Source of the DNA: Alsobacter sp040380755
GTDB lineage: Bacteria; Pseudomonadota; Alphaproteobacteria; Rhizobiales; Beijerinckiaceae
Reading direction: 5' to 3'
Assembly: GCA_040380755.1 (NCBI GenBank)
Contig: JBEIIL010000160.1
Coordinates: 1 to 7,217 of the forward strand
Length of the DNA: 7,217 bases
Both the position numbers and the translations under genes were made by a program. Below, piece after piece: positions 1 to 5,252 of the stretch (positions within the stretch are counted from its first letter, which is position 1; each line of letters opens with the position of its first letter). The notes under the pieces are model-generated. The model worked only from the letters and a program-made list of their open reading frames with translations, ran no database searches and was not told where the DNA came from.

Positions 1-17
1 ACTGCGGGAAGGGGCAA

Positions 18-91
18 TGGAGCGGGTAGAGGGAATCGAACCCTCGTATTCAGCTTGGAAGGCTGCTGCTCTACCATTGAGCTATACCCGC
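18..91 (-). tRNA. tRNA-Gly (anticodon TCC)
   Basis: The reverse complement folds as a canonical 74-base tRNA. The acceptor strand GCGGGTA pairs with TACCCGC, followed by discriminator T and an encoded CCA (18-20). The D-arm contains AGCTCAATGGTAGAGC. The anticodon loop is CTTCCAA, giving anticodon TCC, which reads GGA and GGG glycine codons. The T-loop has the standard GGTTCGATTCC. Every stem pairs, so the gene appears functional. It is 97 bases downstream of the chaA stop on the same strand, but a separate promoter candidate sits just in front of it. Confidence 0.97.
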
Positions 92-101
92 GTCGGCCTG
101 A

Positions 102-130
102 GATATGCCGCGCGCGTCCCGACTTGGCAA
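102..130 (-). promoter_or_regulatory. putative sigma-70-type promoter of tRNA-Gly
   Basis: On the minus strand a TTGCCA box (125-130, five of six matches to TTGACA) is followed after exactly 17 bases by CATATC (102-107, a weak -10 hexamer). The mature tRNA 5' end lies 10 bases further on, which would leave only a very short 5' leader. Spacing and position fit a tRNA promoter, but the -10 matches consensus at only three positions. Confidence 0.4.
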
Positions 131-188
131 GGCGGCAAGCGAGGCATCGACTCCACCCCGGCCGTCTCTGCACAGCCGCCGGGCGGCC

Positions 189-1286
189 CTAAGGCACCGC
201 CGACAGGAACACGAACACGCCGAAGATCACCAGATGCACGGCGCCCTGCAGCACCGTCGTGCGGCCGGTGGCGAAGGTCAGCGTGCTGATGAACAGGGTC
301 AGCAGCAGCAGCACCATGCTGGTCGGATTGAGGCCAAGCTCCAGCGTCGTGCCGAAATACAGCGAGGCCGCGCCGACGATCGGGATGGTGAGCCCGATGC
401 TGGCCAGCGCCGAGCCCAGCGAGGCGTTGAGACTGGTCTGCAGATGGTTGCGCGCCGCCGCCTTCAGCGCGGTGACGCCCTCGGGCAGCAGCACCACGGT
501 GGCGATGACGGTGCCGACGACGGTGAGCGGCAGGCCGGCGCCCAGCACCGCGGCCTCCAGCACCGGCGACAGCGTCTTGGCCAGCAGGATCACGCCGACG
601 AGGCTGACGACGAGCAGCACGGCGCTGATCGCCGCGCTGGCCCCGTCCGGCCGTACGCCCGGCTCGCCGATGGTCACGTCCATGAGGAAATCCTCACGGT
701 GGCGCACCGTCTGCACGAACACGAACACGCCGTACAGCGCCAGCGACACCACCGACACGAAGATCAGCTGGTCCGACGCATAGGTCGGTCCCGCCGTCGT
801 CAGGGTAAAGTTCGGCAGCACCAGCGTGATGACCGCCAGCGTGGCGATGACGCTGAGGATCGCCGGCGCGCTCTGCACGCGGAACTCCTGCCTGTAGTGG
901 CGGATCGCCCCGGTGACGAGGCACACGCCGACGATGCCGTTGAGCACGATCATCACCACCGCATCGACCGTGTCGCGCGCCACGGCGCCGCTGCCCGACG
1001 AGCCCGACGCCATCACCGAGATGATCAGCCCGACCTCCAGGATGGTGATGGCGAGCGCCAGCAGGATCGAGCCGAACGGCTCGCCGATCCGCACCGCCAG
1101 CACCTCCGCATGGTGGACGGCGGCAAACACCGCCCCGCCCAGCAGCAGCCCTGCCGCGACGAGCACCGCCGGGTGGGTCGGAGACACGACACCGGTCGAC
1201 TTTGCGGCGAGCAGTGCCGCCGCGAGCAGCGGTGCGGCCCAGCACCACCAGGGCATGTGTCGCCAGTCGAGATCGTGATGGGCCAT
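189..1286 (-). CDS. chaA: Ca2+/H+ antiporter (ChaA family, CaCA superfamily)
   Basis: A 365-residue inner-membrane antiporter, almost exactly the length of E. coli ChaA. It would expel Ca2+ (and possibly Na+ or K+) in exchange for protons. About ten or eleven hydrophobic segments are visible in two homologous halves. The first half carries the alpha-1 motif GEPFGSILLALAITILEVGLI's core (residues 68-88, with acidic E69 and E84). The second half carries LLPEGVTALKAA (266-277, acidic E269), followed by NASLGSALASIGLTIP (287-302). TGRTTVLQGAVHLVIF near the C-terminus (340-355) is typical of ChaA. Between the halves, around residues 196-216, is a short hydrophilic loop; it lacks the long acidic stretch seen in E. 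coli ChaA. The ATG at 1286 is the most upstream plausible start, though only a weak GGAA lies in front of it; an internal ATG (residue 11) has no better ribosome site. The stop is TAG. Family assignment is secure; ion preference is inferred. Confidence 0.95.
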   Translation of the reverse strand: MAHHDLDWRHMPWWCWAAPLLAAALLAAKSTGVVSPTHPAVLVAAGLLLGGAVFAAVHHAEVLAVRIGEPFGSILLALAITILEVGLIISVMASGSSGSGAVARDTVDAVVMIVLNGIVGVCLVTGAIRHYRQEFRVQSAPAILSVIATLAVITLVLPNFTLTTAGPTYASDQLIFVSVVSLALYGVFVFVQTVRHREDFLMDVTIGEPGVRPDGASAAISAVLLVVSLVGVILLAKTLSPVLEAAVLGAGLPLTVVGTVIATVVLLPEGVTALKAAARNHLQTSLNASLGSALASIGLTIPIVGAASLYFGTTLELGLNPTSMVLLLLTLFISTLTFATGRTTVLQGAVHLVIFGVFVFLSAVP

Positions 1287-1426
1287 GGGCTGCGTTCCGA
1301 ATGGGGTCGCGGCCAGTGGTCACGCCGTTGCGACAGCGTCAAGGCGGGGCTGCGATATCCAACGGTGCTGGCAGGGGCGGGCACCATCTCCTAGGGTGCA
1401 GCCCTCCGCCCTTGGGAGGCCACCCG
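1287..1426. other. divergent intergenic region between chaA and the ABC membrane gene
   Basis: A 140-base spacer between two divergently read genes, so it must hold the start signals for both. No strong sigma-70 promoter is evident on the chaA side: a TTGACG occurs on the minus strand (near 1335-1340), but nothing resembling a -10 follows at the right distance. On the plus side, CTGGCA (1368-1373) and TAGGGT (1392-1397), 18 bases apart, are a weak candidate. Short GC-rich hairpins cluster just in front of the plus-strand gene, for example GCACC at 1381-1385 with GGTGC at 1395-1399. Confidence 0.4.
1414..1419 (+). promoter_or_regulatory. strong ribosome binding site fixing the start at 1427
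   Basis: GGGAGG lies 7 bases before the ATG at 1427 and is what selects this start over the upstream in-frame extension to 1202, which would overlap chaA antisense. The site can pair with CCTCC at 1403-1407 (5 bp, 7-base loop), so it may be partly masked in the mRNA. Confidence 0.75.
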
Positions 1427-2365
1427 ATGACGACCGAGGATCCCGGCACGGCCTTTCCTGACCCGAAGGCGGGCCTCTACCGCCGCATCTGGCTGCTGAC
1501 CGGACGCCGGCAGATGATGCTCATCGGGCTCGCCGTCGTCATCGCGCTGCTGACCGCCGCCCCGCTGGAGTTCCAGAAGGCGATCATCAACGGGCTCGGC
1601 GCGGCCATGCCGGTCCCCGAGCTGGTGCAGCTCGCCATGGGCTATGCGGCGGTGGTGCTGCTGGTCGCAGGCCTGAAATTCGCACTGGGCTACGGCACGG
1701 CGCGCACCGGCGAGACGGCGGTGCTGGCCATCCGCAAGCGGGTCCTCGCCCACCAGGCGGCGGGGCCGGACGCCACGCCGATCCCGCACGGCACCCTCGT
1801 CAACATGCTGTCGGGCGAGGCCGAGGTGGTCGGCAGCTTCGCCGGCAGCGCCTTCGCCATGCCGGTGGTGCAGATCGGCACGCTGGCCAGCGTGCTGGCC
1901 TTCATCGCCGCCAGCCAGCCGCTGCTCGGGCTGGTCGCGCTGGCCGTCGTTGCCCCACAGGCCTTCATCGTGCTCGACGTGCAACGCCGGGTGACCGCGC
2001 TGGTGCGCGAGCGCGTCAGCCACATCCAGCGCGCCGCCGATCGGGTCATCGGGTCTGGCGAAACGGCCCCCGGCCTGACGGCGCAGCAGCATTTCGACGC
2101 CGTCTACGACCTGCAGCGCCAGGTCCATTTGCTCAAGCAGGGCTCGAAATTCGCCATCAACACGCTGAACGCACTCGGTGTCGTCGCCACGCTGGCGCTG
2201 GGCGGCTATCTGGTGATCCGCGGCCAGAGCGATGTCGGCACCGTGGTGGCGGCGCTTTCCGGCCTGTCGCGCATTGCCAAGCCGTGGAACGAGCTGATCG
2301 CCTTCTACCGCCAGTGGAGCGTGGTGAAGGTCCGTTTCGCCCTGATGGCGAGCCGGCTCGCCTGA
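1427..2365 (+). CDS. stand-alone ABC-exporter transmembrane-domain protein, no ATPase domain
   Basis: A 312-residue membrane protein resembling the six-helix transmembrane domain of type I (type IV fold) ABC exporters. Hydrophobic stretches are visible at about residues 30-48, 69-90, 147-182 (probably two helices) and 240-268. The charged stretch between them (about 186-235, ending VYDLQRQVHLLKQGSKFA) matches the long cytoplasmic helices of such exporters. The C-terminus, ELIAFYRQWSVVKVRFALMASRLA's core, is the segment that normally leads into the nucleotide-binding domain, but the frame stops there with TGA. No Walker A, signature or Walker B motif is encoded here or elsewhere in the window. 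It could be a natural half-subunit that partners with an ATPase encoded elsewhere, a truncated transporter, or a protein with a non-transport role. The N-terminus is soluble (about 28 residues). Substrate unknown. Confidence 0.85.
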   Translation: MTTEDPGTAFPDPKAGLYRRIWLLTGRRQMMLIGLAVVIALLTAAPLEFQKAIINGLGAAMPVPELVQLAMGYAAVVLLVAGLKFALGYGTARTGETAVLAIRKRVLAHQAAGPDATPIPHGTLVNMLSGEAEVVGSFAGSAFAMPVVQIGTLASVLAFIAASQPLLGLVALAVVAPQAFIVLDVQRRVTALVRERVSHIQRAADRVIGSGETAPGLTAQQHFDAVYDLQRQVHLLKQGSKFAINTLNALGVVATLALGGYLVIRGQSDVGTVVAALSGLSRIAKPWNELIAFYRQWSVVKVRFALMASRLA

Positions 2366-2466
2366 GCGCTGTTTGCTGGCAGAGGCATCGAAAAACGGAG
2401 TATTTTTCCGCTTATCTTAACGACTGCCTGCTTCCCTCGTTCAGGCTTGAACGGAGCATTTTGAGC
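2366..2466 (+). other. AT-richer spacer with two short inverted repeats
   Basis: This 101-base spacer has lower GC content than its surroundings. GAAAAA (2390-2395) can pair with TTTTTC (2403-2408) across a 7-base loop, and GCCTG (2426-2430) with CAGGC (2442-2446) across 11 bases. Neither is a convincing intrinsic terminator, because the first stem is A/T only and the second has no U tract. No clear promoter was found. GGAG at 2453-2456 is a usable ribosome site for the ATG at 2467. Confidence 0.35.
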
Positions 2467-3198
2467 ATGACAGCGCAGATCGATTTCGACGTGATCTAGG
2501 CGACCGACCTCGTCTATGTGCCGGGGTGCTGGCAGCTCTGCGGCGATGCGCATTGCTGCTCGTTCAGCCGCCACAAGGCACGGTTCAAGTTTGTCGGCAA
2601 GACGCCCGGCCAGGAGCTGCCGCTGCTTCCCGGCGAATACGCGTATCTGGAGTCCAGGGGTTTGCTGACACAGTTCCAGGACCATGCCCACCGGGCGGTT
2701 CCCTACGTGTTCGGCAGCCGCTCGATCCTGATGGAATCCATCGTCAGCAAGCGCCAGGGTTGCGCCTGCGACCACGGCACGCGGCCGACCATCTGCCGGC
2801 TCTACCCGGTGTTGCCGGTGTTCGACGTCGAGGGCCGCGTCACCGGCATCGACCGTGTCGGCATCTACGACCAGCTCGAGGACTTGGACGGCGGCCCGCG
2901 CATCTGCAAGGTCGAGACGATGCCGCTCGATGAACTGGGCAAGCTGCTGACCGTCACCGCCGAGATCGCCCGCGAGCCCCGCGCGCTGTTCTACATGATC
3001 GCCTACAAGCGCGCCCACGATCACGTGCTGGAGCGGGTCAGGGCGCTCCGTGGCGAGCGCGCTGTCAGCGCCTTTTCGGTGTTCGAGACCGGCCTGATGC
3101 GCAGCGCGCTGATCGACCATGCGGTCCTGGGAGCGGAACTGGGCGCGCTCGCCGACCGCTTCGAGGCGCGTTACGGCGCGGAGTTCGCGTTGCCCTGA
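2467..3198 (+). pseudogene. YkgJ-like cysteine-cluster protein interrupted by an in-frame amber codon
   Basis: The gene appears to begin at ATG 2467 (GGAG 10 bases upstream), but codon 11 is TAG (2497-2499). The frame then stays open without a break for 232 more codons. Codons 12-17 (ATDLVY) read naturally into the first conserved motif, so a single C-to-T change of CAG to TAG is the simplest explanation. The downstream protein has cysteine clusters PGCWQLCGDAHCC (C-x3-C-x4-CC) and, 67 residues later, CACDHGTRPTICRLYP (C-x-C-x8-C). The second resembles the RPxxCRxYP signature of YkgJ-type (CxxCxxCC) putative metal-binding proteins. The remaining C-terminal ~110 residues are soluble and helical-looking. 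A GTG at 2518 would restart translation just before the first cysteine and keep all seven cysteines (226 residues), but it has no ribosome site. It may therefore be a pseudogene, a gene translated weakly from GTG, or a sequencing error. Exact function is unknown. Confidence 0.7.
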
Positions 3199-3208
3199 AC
3201 CGCAGCAT

Positions 3209-3234
3209 CACCGGCCTTGAGGACAGGGCCGGTG
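3209..3234 (+). terminator. GC-rich hairpin after the cysteine-cluster gene, possible terminator
   Basis: CACCGGCC (3209-3216) is a perfect 8-bp inverted repeat of GGCCGGTG (3227-3234) with a 10-base loop, starting 10 bases after the TGA of the preceding gene. No U tract follows, so as an intrinsic terminator it is incomplete; it may instead be an mRNA-stabilising stem. Confidence 0.4.
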
Positions 3235-3247
3235 GAGGTGCTAGGCT
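3217..3247 (+). promoter_or_regulatory. weak promoter candidate for the nitronate monooxygenase operon
   Basis: TTGAGG (3217-3222) and TAGGCT (3242-3247) are 19 bases apart, 28 bases before the ATG at 3275. Both boxes are imperfect. The pattern CTAGGCT just upstream of this gene parallels CTAGGGT (1391-1397) upstream of the ABC membrane gene, at a similar distance from the start, which is the only reason to list it. Confidence 0.25.
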
Positions 3248-3274
3248 GACTGGGTCTTCTCCGGAGCCTGATCG

Positions 3275-4273
3275 ATGCTGCCCACCCCGTCCCGCTCCCT
3301 CCCCGCGGTCTTCGCCGGCCGGCTCCGTGTGCCGGTGATCGGTGCGCCGATGTTCCTGGTCTCGTTCCCGCGCCTCGTCGTCGCCCAGTGCAAGGCCGGC
3401 ATTGCCGGCACCTTCCCGCACGTCAATGCCCGCCCGGCCGCGCAGCTCGACGACTGGCTGGCCGAGATGGCGGAGGAGCTGGCCAGCTTTGCCGCAGCGA
3501 ATCCCGGCCGGCCAATCGGGCCGATGGGCGTCAATCTGGTGGTCCACCGCACCAATCCACGCTTCGAGGGCGATCTCGCCATCGTGGTGAAGCACAAGGT
3601 GCCGCTGGTGCTGACCTCGCTCGGCCATCCCGGCCCCGTGGTCGAGGCGGTGCATGCCTATGGGGGCACGGTGCTGTGCGACGTCACCACCGCCCAGCAC
3701 GCCCGCAAGGCGGCCGAGTCGGGCGTCGACGGCCTGATCTGCGTCGGCGGCGGCGCGGCCGGCCACGCGCCGCTGCAGAGCGCCTTCTCGCTGGTGCGCG
3801 AGATCCGCGCCTTCTGGGATGGGCTGCTGGTGCTCGGCGGCGCCATCAATGACGGCCACCAGATTCGTGCCGCAGAGATGCTCGGCGCCGACCTCGCCTA
3901 TGTGGGCACCCGCTTCGTCGCATCGGAGGAATCCGGCGCCTCTGACAGCTATCGCGAGATGCTGCTCGCCTCGGATGTGTCGGACCTCGTCTACACGGAC
4001 CGGCTGTCGGGCATCGGCTGCAACTTCCTGCGCCCCTCGCTGGAGCGGTGGGGCATCGACCTCGACACCCTGCCGCCCAAGCGCCCCGACGTCAGCAGTC
4101 TCGTCGACACCGAGGCGCGGCTGTGGAAGGACATCTGGACCGCCGGCCATGGCGTCGGCGGCATCGACAGCATCCTGCCGGTCGAGACCATCGTCGCCGC
4201 CATGGAGCGCGACTACCGCGCCGCCTGCGCCCGCCCGCCCTCCCCGGCGCTGGCCATGGCGGCAACCCAATAA
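3275..4273 (+). CDS. nitronate monooxygenase family protein (FMN-dependent TIM barrel)
   Basis: A 332-residue cytosolic flavoprotein of the nitronate monooxygenase / 2-nitropropane dioxygenase family. Known members oxidise alkyl nitronates (such as propionate 3-nitronate) with O2; many bacterial homologues have untested substrates. Visible family features, in order: VIGAPMF near the N-terminus (residues 21-27, first strand and flavin contact); GPMGVNLVVH (82-91); LICVGGGAAGHAP with His164 in the position of the catalytic base of the family's AGGH motif; GGAINDG (188-194) and YVGTRFVASEES (209-220), which form the FMN phosphate-binding end of the barrel. In this protein the histidine motif reads GGAAGHA rather than the more usual GxEAGGH. 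Length is normal. The ATG at 3275 has GGAG 8 bases upstream. The next gene starts 13 bases after the TAA, so the two are almost certainly co-transcribed. Confidence 0.9.
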   Translation: MLPTPSRSLPAVFAGRLRVPVIGAPMFLVSFPRLVVAQCKAGIAGTFPHVNARPAAQLDDWLAEMAEELASFAAANPGRPIGPMGVNLVVHRTNPRFEGDLAIVVKHKVPLVLTSLGHPGPVVEAVHAYGGTVLCDVTTAQHARKAAESGVDGLICVGGGAAGHAPLQSAFSLVREIRAFWDGLLVLGGAINDGHQIRAAEMLGADLAYVGTRFVASEESGASDSYREMLLASDVSDLVYTDRLSGIGCNFLRPSLERWGIDLDTLPPKRPDVSSLVDTEARLWKDIWTAGHGVGGIDSILPVETIVAAMERDYRAACARPPSPALAMAATQ

Positions 4274-4286
4274 CGGAGCACGGCCG

Positions 4287-5009
4287 ATGACCATGCCGGC
4301 GCCGATCGACGTCTGGTTCGATTTCGCCTCGCCCTACGCCTATCTGGTGCGCCGGCCGATGCTGGGGTTGGCGGAGCGCTACGGTCGCGCCATCGCCTGG
4401 CGACCGGTGATCCTGTGGGCGGTGCTGAAGGAACAGTCGATCGTCCCGGTCGCCGACTCGCCGGTGAAATGGGCCTATCTCGTCAAGGACATGCGTCGCT
4501 CGGCGGCGTTCCATGGCCTCCCCTTCGGAAACCCCAGGATGCCGATGTCGTCGCACGCGGCGGCGCGGTTCTACTACGCGCTGACGGCCGCACGGCCGGA
4601 GCTGGTCGAGCCGCTGATCGACGCTCTGTTCGCCGCCCAGATGGTCGACAACAGGCCGCTGTCCGAGCCGGAGACGCTCATCGCCACCGCGGCCAGGCAC
4701 GGCATCGACCAGGCCGTGGCTGTCGACGCCATCGAGGGCCCCGTGGGCCGCGAGCGTCTGGCTGCGGCGGTGGCCGAGGCGGTCGCCGCCGGCGTGTTCG
4801 GGTCGCCCTTCGTGATCCTCGACGGCGAGCCGTTCTTCGGCGCCGACCGGCTGCCGCAGATTGCCTGGCGCCTGTCGCAGTTCGCGCCGGGCGATGCTCA
4901 CATCCAGCGGGCGAAGGAAGGGGTGGTGTGCGCAGTCCAAACGAGCGCGTCTCAGGGCGTGGATTCCCTCGTTCTGCCGGAAAATACAGGGAATTTGCGC
5001 GAAAAATGA
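4287..5009 (+). CDS. 2-hydroxychromene-2-carboxylate isomerase / kappa-GST-like DsbA-fold protein
   Basis: A 240-residue protein of the DsbA-like thioredoxin fold. It matches the HCCA isomerases (glutathione-dependent NahD type, naphthalene catabolism) and kappa-class glutathione transferases. The N-terminal DVWFDFASPYAYL contains the SPY motif, with Ser15 in the place of the catalytic serine that activates glutathione. The cis-proline loop GVFGSPF (169-175) and the C-terminal GEPFFGADRL (180-189) are both present. There is no CxxC, so it is not a disulfide oxidoreductase. The family usually ends soon after the FFGADRL segment. Here about 40 further residues follow, ending in LPENTGNLREK, and these are encoded by the start of the AT-rich repeat island, so the tail is probably acquired. 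ATG 4287 has GGAG 8 bases upstream. It follows the nitronate monooxygenase in an operon and may share its pathway, possibly aromatic or nitro-compound breakdown; the real substrate is unknown. Confidence 0.88.
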   Translation: MTMPAPIDVWFDFASPYAYLVRRPMLGLAERYGRAIAWRPVILWAVLKEQSIVPVADSPVKWAYLVKDMRRSAAFHGLPFGNPRMPMSSHAAARFYYALTAARPELVEPLIDALFAAQMVDNRPLSEPETLIATAARHGIDQAVAVDAIEGPVGRERLAAAVAEAVAAGVFGSPFVILDGEPFFGADRLPQIAWRLSQFAPGDAHIQRAKEGVVCAVQTSASQGVDSLVLPENTGNLREK

Positions 5010-5170
5010 TCGCCTTTGGTCATGTTAAATCGCATAAGTCATTATTTTTGTTGGTCTTTTCCATAGAATTTCTTGCAGAGGTGAACAGGAAAGATATCCG
5101 CCGAACAGGGACAATTTCCGGATTAACAGGGATCCGACGGCAGCCAGCAGGGAAGTGACGCGGCTCGGCC
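4975..5170. repeat. AT-rich intergenic repeat island with ~21-bp imperfect direct repeats
   Basis: Base composition drops sharply in A/T-rich stretches such as 5022-5075. The core ACAGG recurs at 4986, 5085, 5105 and 5126, with a CAGGGAA variant at 5148. The last four copies are spaced 20, 21 and 21 bases. Units read roughly CAGGAAAGATATCCGCCGAA, CAGGGACAATTTCCGGATTA, CAGGGATCCGACGGCAGCC and CAGGGAAGTGACGCGG. Similar 'ACAGGGAA..TTT' runs are, to my recollection, widespread non-coding remnants in Rhizobiales-type genomes; this is recalled and not checked. The island covers the last ~12 codons of the isomerase gene and the spacer before the DUF6880 gene. It may be an old mobile-element remnant. 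Confidence 0.6.
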
Positions 5171-5252
5171 TGCTCTGGCGCTCTTGACCAGCCCATGATC
5201 GATGGTGAAGCCTTGCGTCCGCTGACGTCCCTGTAGCCCTGCGAGACGCACC
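5010..5252 (+). other. spacer between the isomerase and DUF6880 genes
   Basis: Apart from the repeat island, this 243-base spacer holds no gene. A possible weak promoter lies in its AT-rich part: TTGGTC (5016-5021) and CATTAT (5040-5045), 18 bases apart, would give a long leader of about 200 bases. No convincing terminator follows the isomerase stop, although a T-rich run occurs at 5041-5060. Confidence 0.25.

Noticed and set aside
17..289. 90-codon plus-strand open frame at the left edge
   Set aside because: Runs across the tRNA-Gly gene in antisense and has no protein-like features.
105..1394. 429-codon plus-strand open frame opposite chaA
   Set aside because: Its translation is low-complexity, rich in Arg/His/Gln/Asp, as expected from the antisense of a GC-rich gene; chaA on the other strand has clear family motifs.
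1202..1426. Upstream extension of the ABC membrane protein frame
   Set aside because: Open by chance: it overlaps the chaA start region in antisense, and the GGGAGG site points to ATG 1427.
1391..2128. 245-codon minus-strand open frame opposite the ABC membrane gene
   Set aside because: Antisense shadow with biased Gln/Arg/Asp-rich composition; the plus strand encodes regular membrane helices with a strong ribosome site.
2497..2499. TAG read as pyrrolysine or other recoded amino acid
   Set aside because: No suppressor tRNA or recoding signal is seen, and TAG ends chaA normally in the same window.
3065..4294. 409-codon minus-strand open frame
   Set aside because: Antisense shadow of the nitronate monooxygenase gene, with biased composition and no motif.
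4092..4940. 282-codon minus-strand open frame
   Set aside because: Antisense shadow of the isomerase gene; Arg-rich and without recognisable domains.
4975..5170. CRISPR array
   Set aside because: The repeats are imperfect, follow each other directly without unique spacers of constant length, and no cas gene is present.
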